DNA from: an uncultured Bacteroidota bacterium
Lineage (GTDB): Bacteria; Bacteroidota; Bacteroidia; Chitinophagales; Chitinophagaceae
Assembly: GCA_938008665.1 (NCBI GenBank)
Contig: CALLKA010000149.1
Coordinates: 3,051-67,050, forward strand
DNA length: 64,000 nt
Direction: 5' to 3'
The translations under genes and the position numbers were made by a program. The first letter of the stretch is position 1; every line of letters starts with the position of its first letter. A model generated the notes under the pieces. That model did not search any database, was not told the DNA's origin, and saw only the letters and a list, made by a program, of their open reading frames with translations. Shown one piece after another: positions 33,448 through 41,943 of the stretch.

Positions 33448-34596
33448 TTACATTCTGTCTTTGCGTCTAATTTTTATGCGAATTGCATTTTCTATGGCTT
33501 CATTGGCAACCAAAATTAAGTAGCCACCGCCACCAGCGCCTGATAACTTGTATCCAAAACTTTTGGAGGCATATTTATTAATAATGGGTGTGATGGTTTC
33601 GTCAACCATATTCGGGAACATGGCAATCTGCGCATGAAAAGAAGCAAGAAAAGCAGTTCCAAAAGCAGCCACATCTTTTATTTGAATCGCATTCCAACAT
33701 TGAATTGCGGCATCTGCTAAATTTTTTGCGCCAGCTTCTGTAATATTTGTATTCGCCAATACATCATAATTACTACCTCTTGGATCAAGTGGAATTAAGT
33801 AAAGATGTTCCTCTAGCCAACTTAATATAGATTCATCTTCTATTGATTTTATTTCAGAAGGCCAATAACTATCTTGACTATAATGATAATAATTTAAACA
33901 AGGCATCACAATACCCAATGCATCTTGAGAACCAGCAACATTTAATGTGCCTGGAGGATTTTCATAACTAAAAAGAATTTTACTCAATTGTACGGGGTCC
34001 CCCTCAGGTAATTGTGCTTTCCATAATTCAATGGCTTTGTTTCTTGTACTGCTCGCCATACCACTTCGGTTATTAAATTCAATGGTAGGTTCAATGGATA
34101 CAGTAAGCACTGGGCCTGGATATAATTTGTTTACGTAAGGTTGGTCCAGCCATCCACCTGCTAAATCTATGCGAAATGGAATGATGGAATTGGTTCTTAA
34201 ACTGGTTGTTGATCTTGCAGGAAGTCCGTCACTAGGAATTCTATCCAATACAATTAATTCAATATTTTTTGTTTTGCATAGTTCAATTTTATTCGGCGTA
34301 TTCCCATCCTCATTCACCACAAAAACATTCGGCTTAATTTCTTCCAATTCTTCTAAAAAATCAAGAATACCATTTCCTTTATTAATCTTACACTCTTTAA
34401 CACATGCAAGTGATTCAATCATGTACTTTCTTTCATCTTGGGTGATCACGGGGTATCTACCTTTAAGATTATATACCGTTTTATCTGAGCCAATACAAAC
34501 GTATAAATCACCATAAGAAGCAGCACTTTTTAAAAAAGCAATATGCCCACTATGTAATAAATCAAAACAGCCGCTGACTAGTACTTTCTTTTGCAT
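33448..34596 (-). CDS. Nucleotidyltransferase fused to a GHMP kinase-like domain
   Basis: 382 residues. Residues 1-~130 form a cytidylyltransferase-like Rossmann domain with the HxGH motif (H15-H18 in GCFDLLHSGHIAFL) and a late SDGLPARSTTSLR. From about 140 the protein resembles GHMP sugar kinases: FRIDLAGGW, a weak phosphate loop SGMASSTRNKA and the C-terminal SGAGGGGYLI. HldE fuses a similar transferase to a PfkB kinase, not to GHMP, so this is a different pairing. A sugar-1-phosphate activating enzyme is plausible. Last in the leftward deoxysugar operon. The function is uncertain. Confidence 0.75.
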   Translation of the reverse strand: MQKKVLVSGCFDLLHSGHIAFLKSAASYGDLYVCIGSDKTVYNLKGRYPVITQDERKYMIESLACVKECKINKGNGILDFLEELEEIKPNVFVVNEDGNTPNKIELCKTKNIELIVLDRIPSDGLPARSTTSLRTNSIIPFRIDLAGGWLDQPYVNKLYPGPVLTVSIEPTIEFNNRSGMASSTRNKAIELWKAQLPEGDPVQLSKILFSYENPPGTLNVAGSQDALGIVMPCLNYYHYSQDSYWPSEIKSIEDESILSWLEEHLYLIPLDPRGSNYDVLANTNITEAGAKNLADAAIQCWNAIQIKDVAAFGTAFLASFHAQIAMFPNMVDETITPIINKYASKSFGYKLSGAGGGGYLILVANEAIENAIRIKIRRKDRM

Positions 34597-34670
34597 AGGA
34601 TCAAAGTAGGTTAAATTGAAAGTGCAATTTAATTCAAAGGGCCAAGAATTAGTTATTTAGTTTTTTTCGA

Positions 34671-35450
34671 TTATAAAGTTCTGTCTAAATGCGTATAGCC
34701 GCCATCTACGTATACCAGTTGTCCTGTTGTATGACTGGATGCATTGGAAAGTAAAAAGGCAACCGTATTGGCTATTTCTTCTTTTGTAGTAAAACGCTTT
34801 CCTAATGGAATTTTTGATTGTATCTGTGCTAGTTTTTCTTCCGGGTTCGGTAAAGTTTTAATCCATTTATCATAGAGTGGTGTAAAGCACTCAGCTACGA
34901 TGACTGAATTTACACGAATGCCATACTTTAATAATTCCACTGCCCATTCTCTGGTTAAAGCATTCCTTGCACCATTTGCTGCAGCATAGCCTGATGTTTC
35001 ACCTTGTCCTGTGTCGGCTACTTTTGAACTTATATTTACAATACTTCCGTTTGCAATTTTTAAATAGGGAAGTGCATGGTGTGCTAATAGATAATAATGC
35101 ACTACATTTTTTTGTAGGCTTGACATAAAACCTTCATAGTTCCCGTTCTCTAAATTAATTGAATCATTCACACCCGCATTATTGACTAATCCATCAATGC
35201 GTCCATGCATTTCGGCAATTGCTTTGATTGCATTTTCACATTGTATCGGATCACTTAATTCAGCGACCACTTGACTTGCTTTATATCCTTTTGCTTGCAA
35301 ACTTGCGACTAAGTTATTGTTATCGTTTTCGTCGCGTCCAATAATTACAGGTATTGCGCCTTCCTGTGCTAATATGGTAGTGATGCCTTCGCCAATGCCT
35401 TTAGCGCCTCCGGAAACAATAATTACTTTTTCTTGCAAATGTAAATTCAT
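34671..35450 (-). CDS. SDR-family dehydrogenase, possible L-fucose (deoxysugar) dehydrogenase; catalytic Lys replaced
   Basis: 259 residues. The NAD-binding GGAKGIG (14-20), NNAG (90-93) and catalytic Ser (141/142) are normal, but the YxxxK motif reads Y155-A-A-A-N159, with Asn where Lys is expected; the bases support this. Related Bacteroidota SDRs with Asn here are known to me only by impression. It probably oxidises the free sugar at C1 to the lactone, which fits the operon, but the altered motif makes activity uncertain. Its start abuts the stop of the FAH gene (3 bp gap). Confidence 0.82.
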   Translation of the reverse strand: MNLHLQEKVIIVSGGAKGIGEGITTILAQEGAIPVIIGRDENDNNNLVASLQAKGYKASQVVAELSDPIQCENAIKAIAEMHGRIDGLVNNAGVNDSINLENGNYEGFMSSLQKNVVHYYLLAHHALPYLKIANGSIVNISSKVADTGQGETSGYAAANGARNALTREWAVELLKYGIRVNSVIVAECFTPLYDKWIKTLPNPEEKLAQIQSKIPLGKRFTTKEEIANTVAFLLSNASSHTTGQLVYVDGGYTHLDRTL

Positions 35451-35453
35451 GAT

Positions 35454-36302
35454 TTATGGTTTGTATGCAACAACATTTTGTTTGCTAGTTCCTAATCCAT
35501 CAATACCTAATTCAACCACATCCCCTTCCTTCAAATAAATATTTGGTGTAAAGCCCAATCCAACACCCGCAGGCGTTCCCGTACTAATTACATCGCCGGG
35601 TAATAAGGTCATGAACTGACTTAAATAGGAAATAAGTGTAGGCACATTAAAAATTAAATCATCGGTGTTTCCATCCTGCATTATTTTTCCATTCAAGGAC
35701 AACCACAATCTTAAATTATGCGGATTAGGTATTTCATCTTTGGTTACCAACCATGGTCCAAGTGGGGCAAAGCTATCACATCCTTTTCCTTTATCCCAAG
35801 TGCCACCACGTTCTAATTGAAATGCGCGTTCACTTACATCATTATGTAATACATAACCTGCCACATAATCCATCGCATCAGCTTCACTTACATAACTTGC
35901 TTTTTTCCCAATCACAACCGCTAGTTCCACTTCCCAATCCGTTTTTTCAGAATTCTTAGGAATAATAATATTGTCAAATGGTCCTGTTAAGGAAGTAGTT
36001 GATTTCATAAACAAGATGGGCTCTGTTGGAATTGCTGCCCCAGTTTCCTTTGCATGTTTCGCATAGTTTAATCCAATACAAACTATTTTGGAGGGTCTGG
36101 CGATCGGTGATCCGATACGCGCTTCTGGCGGCACTTCAGGCAGATTCCCTTTTTGTACAATGGTTGCTAATTGTGCTAATCCATTTTCTCTAAAAAAAGA
36201 TTCATCATAATCATATAAATGTGCACTGACATCATAATTTTTTCCATTGATATGTACGCCCGGTTTTTCTTGTTCACTTGTCCCAAATCGAATTAATTTC
36301 AT
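35454..36302 (-). CDS. Fumarylacetoacetate hydrolase-family enzyme, probable 2,4-diketo-3-deoxysugar-acid hydrolase
   Basis: 282 residues. The FAH C-terminal domain is visible from about residue 70: IVCIGLNYAKHAKETG, FMKSTTSLTGP, metal Glu residues in DWEVELAVVIGK, a DYVAGYVLHNDVSERAFQ block and DVISTGTPAGVG. FAH members cleave carbon-carbon bonds next to a diketone. With an SDR on each side, hydrolysis of 2,4-diketo-3-deoxy-L-fuconate (or -rhamnonate) to pyruvate and lactate is the best guess; ureidoglycolate lyase is a common mis-annotation for the family. Confidence 0.85.
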   Translation of the reverse strand: MKLIRFGTSEQEKPGVHINGKNYDVSAHLYDYDESFFRENGLAQLATIVQKGNLPEVPPEARIGSPIARPSKIVCIGLNYAKHAKETGAAIPTEPILFMKSTTSLTGPFDNIIIPKNSEKTDWEVELAVVIGKKASYVSEADAMDYVAGYVLHNDVSERAFQLERGGTWDKGKGCDSFAPLGPWLVTKDEIPNPHNLRLWLSLNGKIMQDGNTDDLIFNVPTLISYLSQFMTLLPGDVISTGTPAGVGLGFTPNIYLKEGDVVELGIDGLGTSKQNVVAYKP

Positions 36303-36393
36303 TATTGTCTTTTTTTATTTTTCTATTATGTAAGGATGCGCATAAATTAAAAAATCAATGTCATCCTACTTTTGTCAATTTATTATTTTCAGC

Positions 36394-37158
36394 TTAACTA
36401 TTTAAAGTGACAAAACCGCCATCAATACTAAAGTCGCTTCCTGTAATAAAAGCAGCTTCCTCGCTACATAAGTATAAAACTTGGTGTGCCACTTCAATTG
36501 GTAAGCCCATACGACCAATTGGTTGCGTCTTTGATAATTTTTCAAACATCTCTGCTTCCTGCCCAGGATAATTCTTTTTCAAAAATCCATCTACAAATGG
36601 GGTGTGAACGCGACCCGGCGAAACACTATTGCATCTGATATTGTCTTTGATATAATCCTTTGCAACACTCATTGTCATTGCATGTACCGCACCCTTACTC
36701 ATGCTATAAGCAAAGCGATCCGACAATCCCACTTTAGCTGCTATCGAACTAATATTCACAATACTTCCGCCGCCACTTTGCTTCATTACATTTATGCCTG
36801 CTTGTAAACAGTTGTATACGCCTTTGACATTTACTTGGAATACTTTTTCAAAATCAGTTTCGTTGGTGGTTGTTGCACTTCCTATATGTGAGATACCTGC
36901 GCAGTTAACAAGCAAATCCAAGCTTTTTAATTTTTCAAAAGCAGGAGTCACAGCCCCTTGGTTGGTAACATCTAAAGTAAGTGCTTCCGCGGTGTTACCG
37001 TTTGCAGTTATTTCATCAACCGTACCTTTTGCACTATCCGCATTTAAATCAACTACAATCACATGCGCGCCTTGCTTTGCTAATACTTTACAAACCTCCT
37101 TTCCAATCCCACTTCCTCCTCCAGTGACGAGCGCTATTTTATTATTAAGTTGAAACAT
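36394..37158 (-). CDS. SDR-family dehydrogenase, probable 2-keto-3-deoxysugar-acid dehydrogenase
   Basis: 254 residues with a complete SDR set: TGGGSGIG (12-19), NCAG (85-88), Ser in NISSIAA (about 137) and Y151-S-M-S-K155. The C-terminus CSEEAAFITGSDFSIDGGF is standard. D37 at the end of beta-2 (VVDLN) points to NAD. It likely oxidises 2-keto-3-deoxy-L-fuconate at C4 for the FAH enzyme encoded 91 bp downstream. First gene of the leftward four-gene operon. Confidence 0.85.
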   Translation of the reverse strand: MFQLNNKIALVTGGGSGIGKEVCKVLAKQGAHVIVVDLNADSAKGTVDEITANGNTAEALTLDVTNQGAVTPAFEKLKSLDLLVNCAGISHIGSATTTNETDFEKVFQVNVKGVYNCLQAGINVMKQSGGGSIVNISSIAAKVGLSDRFAYSMSKGAVHAMTMSVAKDYIKDNIRCNSVSPGRVHTPFVDGFLKKNYPGQEAEMFEKLSKTQPIGRMGLPIEVAHQVLYLCSEEAAFITGSDFSIDGGFVTLNS

Positions 37159-37276
37159 AAAGCTTATTTTATTTGCTACATTTTTTAATAATCAGTTGAT
37201 TATTTTGAGACTACAATTTAATCCAAACTATTAAAAAATCCTACTAATGACATATAAAAGCGCGTAACTTTACGGC

Positions 37277-38422
37277 ATGGCGTATGTATTAGATTGGATC
37301 GTAGCAATTTTAACCATTTTATACGCAGGTTTATTATTAGCCTATCGTTATTGGTACCACAAATTAAACAATTTTGAAGGGGTTACCGGTGCATATCCAT
37401 TGGCAAATAACTATACGCATTTTACCATCATCATTCCAGCACGCAATGAGGCGGCGAATATCAAGACATGTGTGGATACTATTTTAGCGCAAAATTATCC
37501 TTCCGAATTTTATGAAATCATTGTCATTGATGATTTTTCTGAAGACGACACTGCTTTTATTGTAAAAGCAATGCAAGATAAAAATGCACAAGTACATTTA
37601 TTAAGTTTATCAGATTATTATAAGGAAAATGAAATTAGTTCCTTCAAGAAAAAGGCGATAGAAAAAGCGGTATTGCACGCCAAGGGTGATTGGATTATTA
37701 CTACTGATGCTGATTGTATGGTGCCGCCCAATTGGCTTTTATTGTATCATCAATTTATAGAAAAAAACAAACCCGTATTTGTAGCTGCACCAGTGATGTT
37801 TATTCAAGCACCTGGAATATTAAATCATTTTCAAGTACTGGATTTTTTAGCATTACAAGGCATTACAGCTGCAGCAGTGGGCGCTGGCAAACATTCCATG
37901 AGCAATGGTGCTAATTTGGCATTTGAGAAATCAGCATTTATTGCAGTAGGCGGTTATCAAGGTGTGGATGAAATTGCAAGTGGCGATGATATGTTTTTAA
38001 TGCATAAAATGAAAAAAACTTTATCCAATCGCATTGGTTATTTATTTCATCCCGATGCAATTGTTTTAACGAAAGCAATGGATCAATGGAAGGATTTAAT
38101 TATGCAACGCATTCGATGGTCAAGTAAAGCGCGTTTTTATGATGATAATTCTATTTTTTGGGTTTTGTTATTAGTGTATTTGTATAATTTTAGTTTTTTG
38201 CTTTTATTATTCATGGGCAGTTTTGAAACATTCATCATCTCCCTAGCATTTAAAACATTTTTTGAATTATTTTTCTTAGAGGCAGTGGCGCGGTTTTACA
38301 ATTTAAAGCCGGCACTTAGGTGGTTTGTACTTTTTCAACCCCTTCACATTTTTTATACCATCATTGCCGGATTATTCGGCCAAGTAAAAACCTATACCTG
38401 GAAGGGTCGAAAGGTAAAATAG
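37277..38422 (+). CDS. Family 2 glycosyltransferase, membrane-bound
   Basis: 381 residues. An N-terminal membrane segment (VLDWIVAILTILYAGLLLAY) leads into a GT-A domain with IIIPARNEAANIKTCVDTIL, EIIVIDDFSEDDT, the TTDADCMVP metal-binding DxD and QRIRWSSKAR (QxxRW). Two to three hydrophobic segments follow from about residue 290. It is a processive-type inverting transferase making an envelope polysaccharide or glycolipid. It stands alone, divergent from the deoxysugar operon. Confidence 0.9.
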   Translation: MAYVLDWIVAILTILYAGLLLAYRYWYHKLNNFEGVTGAYPLANNYTHFTIIIPARNEAANIKTCVDTILAQNYPSEFYEIIVIDDFSEDDTAFIVKAMQDKNAQVHLLSLSDYYKENEISSFKKKAIEKAVLHAKGDWIITTDADCMVPPNWLLLYHQFIEKNKPVFVAAPVMFIQAPGILNHFQVLDFLALQGITAAAVGAGKHSMSNGANLAFEKSAFIAVGGYQGVDEIASGDDMFLMHKMKKTLSNRIGYLFHPDAIVLTKAMDQWKDLIMQRIRWSSKARFYDDNSIFWVLLLVYLYNFSFLLLLFMGSFETFIISLAFKTFFELFFLEAVARFYNLKPALRWFVLFQPLHIFYTIIAGLFGQVKTYTWKGRKVK

Positions 38423-38581
38423 CCCTTTGTGGAAGCGTTTGGCCCTAAAATGGGGTAGTTTCTTAAATAAAATACGGTTTTTCAGGGGGTTATAGGTTCA
38501 AATTTGTGGTATAAATTGTTGTTTTATGCGTAAAATTTGACCTTGATTATGTAATTTCGCGTACTAAAATAAGTGATAGAT

Positions 38582-39625
38582 ATGTCGACTGAAACATTAG
38601 CCCCAACATTAGCTGCTTTAACTGCAAAAGACTTTGCAACTGACCAAGAGGTTCGTTGGTGTCCAGGCTGTGGAGATTATTCCATTTTGGCCTCTGTTCA
38701 AAAAGTAATGCCAACCATTGGTGTTCCAAAAGAAAATATTGTAATTATTAGTGGGATTGGTTGTAGTAGCCGTTTCCCTTATTATATGAATACTTACGGT
38801 ATGCATTCCATTCATGGAAGAGCAACTGCCATTGCAAGTGGTTTAAAAGCTTCTCGCCCTGAATTAAGTGTTTGGATCGTAGCTGGTGATGGTGATTCAA
38901 TGAGTATTGGTGGTAACCATACCATTCATTTATTAAGAAGAAACTTTAATGTTAACTTTTTGGTTTTCAATAACCAAATTTATGGTTTGACAAAAGGGCA
39001 ATATTCACCTACTTCTGAAGTAAATAAAATTACTAAAAGTTCACCAGTAGGAAGTATTGATCATCCGTTTAATCCTGCAGCTTTGGCTTTAGGTGCTGAT
39101 GCAAGTTTTGTTGGTCGTACCATGGATCGTGACCCTAAGCATATGCAAGCAATGATTACACGCGCTGAGCAACATCAAGGAACCTCGTTTTTAGAGATAT
39201 ACCAAAACTGTAACATCTTTAATGATGGTGCATTTGAAATATTCACTGAAAAATCAACAAAAATGGTGCATGGTTTATTTGTTGAACAAGGAAAGCCATT
39301 AACTTTTGGTGCCAACGGTGAAAAAGGAATTCGTTTTGATGGTATGCGTCCTGAAGTTGTTGAAATTGGAGATAAATACTCAGCAGATGATATGTGGATT
39401 CATGATGAGAAAGATTTTTATAAAGCGCAAATTTTAACCCGCTTATTTGACAACCCTTCTGAGGAAGGTGCGGTTTTCCCAAGACCATTTGGTATTTTCT
39501 ATACCAATGATCGTCCTTGTTATGAGGATATGATGGCATTGCAAATTGAAGAAGCAATGACTAGCAAAGGTCCTGGTGATTTAGATAAGTTGATTCGTGG
39601 TAAAGAAACTTGGGAAATTAAATAG
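38582..39625 (+). CDS. korB: 2-oxoacid:ferredoxin oxidoreductase beta subunit
   Basis: 347 residues from the ATG at 38582; a GTG three codons earlier is possible. WCPGCGDYSILASVQ holds the Cys pair and thiamine region, GIGCSSRFPYYMNTYGMHSIHGRA and the TPP motif GDGDSMSIGGNH are diagnostic. It decarboxylates 2-oxoglutarate (or pyruvate) to the acyl-CoA, reducing ferredoxin. The alpha subunit is normally directly upstream but is not in the window. A terminator follows. Confidence 0.93.
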   Translation: MSTETLAPTLAALTAKDFATDQEVRWCPGCGDYSILASVQKVMPTIGVPKENIVIISGIGCSSRFPYYMNTYGMHSIHGRATAIASGLKASRPELSVWIVAGDGDSMSIGGNHTIHLLRRNFNVNFLVFNNQIYGLTKGQYSPTSEVNKITKSSPVGSIDHPFNPAALALGADASFVGRTMDRDPKHMQAMITRAEQHQGTSFLEIYQNCNIFNDGAFEIFTEKSTKMVHGLFVEQGKPLTFGANGEKGIRFDGMRPEVVEIGDKYSADDMWIHDEKDFYKAQILTRLFDNPSEEGAVFPRPFGIFYTNDRPCYEDMMALQIEEAMTSKGPGDLDKLIRGKETWEIK

Positions 39626-39657
39626 CCGCAACGTTTTTACCAACAAATACATCATTT

Positions 39658-39688
39658 AAAATGAGTCCAATGGGCTCATTTTTTTTTG
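39658..39688 (+). terminator. Intrinsic terminator after korB
   Basis: ATGAGTCC-AAT-GGGCTCAT hairpin (one G-U) followed by nine T. Confidence 0.85.
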
Positions 39689-39777
39689 CGTATACCTTTC
39701 GTATTTTAGATTTAACTTTTTCATTTTTCAGTTTATTATTTTTCCTATTAGTCAATTATTAGTCCTGCGATATTTGT

Positions 39778-40425
39778 TTATAGATCAATGTGATTTTGTT
39801 TTAAAGCTTTCATCACCATGGCAGTGCGCTGTTTTACTTGTAGCTTTTTAAATACCCTGTCGCGATAACCATATATAGTGTTTATACTTTTTTGAAGTGC
39901 TTTGGCTATCTCATCATAATTTAAATCCTTGGCACATTGTTGAATAAATATAATTTCATTTTGTGTGAGTGGGGTTCGATTATAATTAAGCTCCTTAATA
40001 CTTATTTCACCGAGCATATTACTGGTGATTAATTTTGATTTGTCAGAAGATAAATTAAAGCGGGTGCGGTTGCGAACGGTATACTTTAAGTCAATGAGCG
40101 GCTCGTCCGTAAAAAAAATACCATGTAATCCATGCTTCATTAAATAGCAAATGGCACGCATAAACTTACTATCCGACTTTAACATAATAAATGGGTGATT
40201 GCTTCTTGTTTTAATACATTTGATTACTTCCACAATTTCAAAATAATTGTAACTATCAGCGATGATACACAAATCTGGAATTTGTTTTTCATTTTTGATA
40301 TAATCACAAAAATCGCTAATGGATCCGGTGCTAAACAACACTTTACATTCTTCTTGTTTTTCAATACTTAGTTTCAAGGAATCACGCGTAACTAATTTCT
40401 GTTCCAAATAAATGATACTAAACAT
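39778..40425 (-). CDS. LuxR-type response regulator-like protein
   Basis: 215 residues. The last ~65 residues are a LuxR/GerE helix-turn-helix (LTQNEIIFIQQCAKDLNYDE, then IAKALQKSINTIYGYRDRVFKKL). The first ~125 have the length and layout of a receiver (LCIIADSYNY, PFIMLK near the Lys position), but I cannot see a convincing phospho-acceptor Asp, so it may be an atypical receiver. No histidine kinase is next to it. Its target is unknown. Confidence 0.82.
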   Translation of the reverse strand: MFSIIYLEQKLVTRDSLKLSIEKQEECKVLFSTGSISDFCDYIKNEKQIPDLCIIADSYNYFEIVEVIKCIKTRSNHPFIMLKSDSKFMRAICYLMKHGLHGIFFTDEPLIDLKYTVRNRTRFNLSSDKSKLITSNMLGEISIKELNYNRTPLTQNEIIFIQQCAKDLNYDEIAKALQKSINTIYGYRDRVFKKLQVKQRTAMVMKALKQNHIDL

Positions 40426-40475
40426 GGCTAATATTTATTTGAAAACTAAAACAAACCTATTGGAGTAAAAAGGAG

Positions 40476-40483
40476 TAGTTTTG
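40476..40483 (+). promoter_or_regulatory. Candidate -7 element for the sua5 gene
   Basis: TAGTTTTG matches TAnnTTTG and lies 13 bp before the ATG at 40497, so the leader would be only several nucleotides. No -33 TTTG at standard spacing. Confidence 0.4.
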
Positions 40484-40496
40484 CACAACAGAAATT

Positions 40497-41105
40497 ATGC
40501 TAATTAGTATTCATCCTACAAATCCGCAGACTAGACAGCTTGCTATTATTAAAGATTGTTTGGAAAGTGGCGGTATTATTGCATATCCCACTGATACGAT
40601 CTATGGGCTGGGTTGTGACATTTTTCATCCAGAAGCAGTTGCGAAAATTTGTGCGATCAAAAAAGTAAATCTAGAAAAAGCGCAGTTAAGTTTTATTTGC
40701 TCAGACCTAAGTCATTTGAGTAATTATGCGAAGAGTATTAACAATTCTTTGTTCCGAATTTTAAAAAGCACTTTACCTGGGCCATTTACTTTTGTATTAC
40801 CTGCGAGTAAGGAAGTGCCTAAAATTTTACAAAACAAGAAAAAAACAATTGGACTTCGCATCCCTGATAATAAAATTGCATTAGCAATTATTGAAACATT
40901 AGGACATCCTATATTATCCGCATCCTTCCCGGGTGAAAATATTGAAGATTATACCGATCCTGAAATTATTCAAGAACATTGGGGTAAACAAATTGATATT
41001 GTCATTGATGGCGGTATCGGAGGCATTATTCCTTCCACCGTCGTAGATTGTACCGCCGATGAATATATTATTTTAAGACAAGGCCTCGGTATTTGGGAAT
41101 TTTAA
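40497..41105 (+). CDS. L-threonylcarbamoyladenylate synthase (Sua5/YrdC family)
   Basis: 202 residues, a single YrdC domain. Motifs: GGIIAYPTDTIYGLGCDIF (20-38), KKVNLEKAQLSFIC, LPGPFTFVLPAS, KKTIGLRIPDN and the C-terminal STVVDCT. It makes threonylcarbamoyl-AMP from Thr, bicarbonate and ATP for t6A in ANN-reading tRNAs. The length matches the short form without the Sua5 C-terminal domain. Confidence 0.92.
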   Translation: MLISIHPTNPQTRQLAIIKDCLESGGIIAYPTDTIYGLGCDIFHPEAVAKICAIKKVNLEKAQLSFICSDLSHLSNYAKSINNSLFRILKSTLPGPFTFVLPASKEVPKILQNKKKTIGLRIPDNKIALAIIETLGHPILSASFPGENIEDYTDPEIIQEHWGKQIDIVIDGGIGGIIPSTVVDCTADEYIILRQGLGIWEF

Positions 41106-41138
41106 TAGGCTGAATAACCAGTCAAATGATAGGAGTCA

Positions 41139-41741
41139 TTATAATAAGACAAGTTGTGTTGGCAAAATTTTAAAGCTTTTTCGGTGCTCCTGGCATAAGC
41201 CATGTTCGGCGATGGCTGCGCGGTGTGAAGCGGTACCGTATCCTTTATTTTTATCCCAGCCATACTGCGGATATTTTTTATGCAGCTTTTTCATCCATTC
41301 ATCCCGCGCAGTTTTGGCCAGTATACTGGCCGCAGCTATGTTCGCATAGATGCCATCGCCCTTGATAATGGTTTGATGTGGAATTTTTTTATATGCATAA
41401 AACCGATTCCCATCAACAGCAATAAACTTTGCTTTTGGTTTTAATTGGTCCAAGGCAAGGTGCATGCATTTGATGGCTGCTTTTAATATATTGGAAGCGT
41501 CAATTTCGGCGGCGGATTGCTTTGCAATCGCCCATGTAATGGCGGATGCTTTTATAATGGGGGCTAATAGTTCTCTTTGCGCTTCGGTGAGTTGTTTACT
41601 GTCATTTAACAGTGGGTGATAAAAGTTTTTAGGAAGCACCACCGCCGCCGCAAATACGGGCCCTGCATAACAACCCCTGCCGGCTTCGTCGCAGCCGGCT
41701 TCCAATAATTGGTCTTGGTATTGATTGTTTAGTTTAGACAA
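41139..41741 (-). CDS. rnhB: Ribonuclease HII
   Basis: 200 residues. CDEAGRGCYAGPVFAAAVVL near residues 18-37 gives the catalytic Asp-Glu; AVDGN near 115 and ILAKTARDEWM near 153 supply other active-site acids. GYGTASHRAAIAEHG is the C-terminal signature. It cuts RNA in RNA-DNA hybrids at single ribonucleotides. Convergent with the sua5 gene, 33 bp apart. Confidence 0.95.
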   Translation of the reverse strand: MSKLNNQYQDQLLEAGCDEAGRGCYAGPVFAAAVVLPKNFYHPLLNDSKQLTEAQRELLAPIIKASAITWAIAKQSAAEIDASNILKAAIKCMHLALDQLKPKAKFIAVDGNRFYAYKKIPHQTIIKGDGIYANIAAASILAKTARDEWMKKLHKKYPQYGWDKNKGYGTASHRAAIAEHGLCQEHRKSFKILPTQLVLL

Positions 41742-41918
41742 GGTTTAATATTCTTTGTTTAATGAAGGGGTACTTAAGCGATCTCTATGCAGATGTCTAG
41801 ATGAACCTTAATATCTTTAAATATTTTTTGTTCATTTTGGCACCTAAATATGGTTGTAAAATTCAAACATATGGCTGACAAATCAAAATCAATCTCACTG
41901 CCTTGTTTGATTACTTTG

Positions 41919-41926
41919 TACCTTTG
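41919..41926 (+). promoter_or_regulatory. Candidate -7 element for the heme A synthase gene
   Basis: TACCTTTG matches TAnnTTTG, 17 bp before the ATG at 41944. The -33 region is ambiguous (TTTG occurs only at shorter spacing). Confidence 0.4.
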
Positions 41927-41943
41927 CCCTATAAATGTAAGGC

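Noticed and set aside
36303..36393. Further copy of the AraC-type motif before the FAH gene
   Set aside because: A minus-strand ACAAAAGTAGGATGACATTGAT resembles it loosely in parts, but the AAAAAAG arm and the GCT are missing, so I do not count it.
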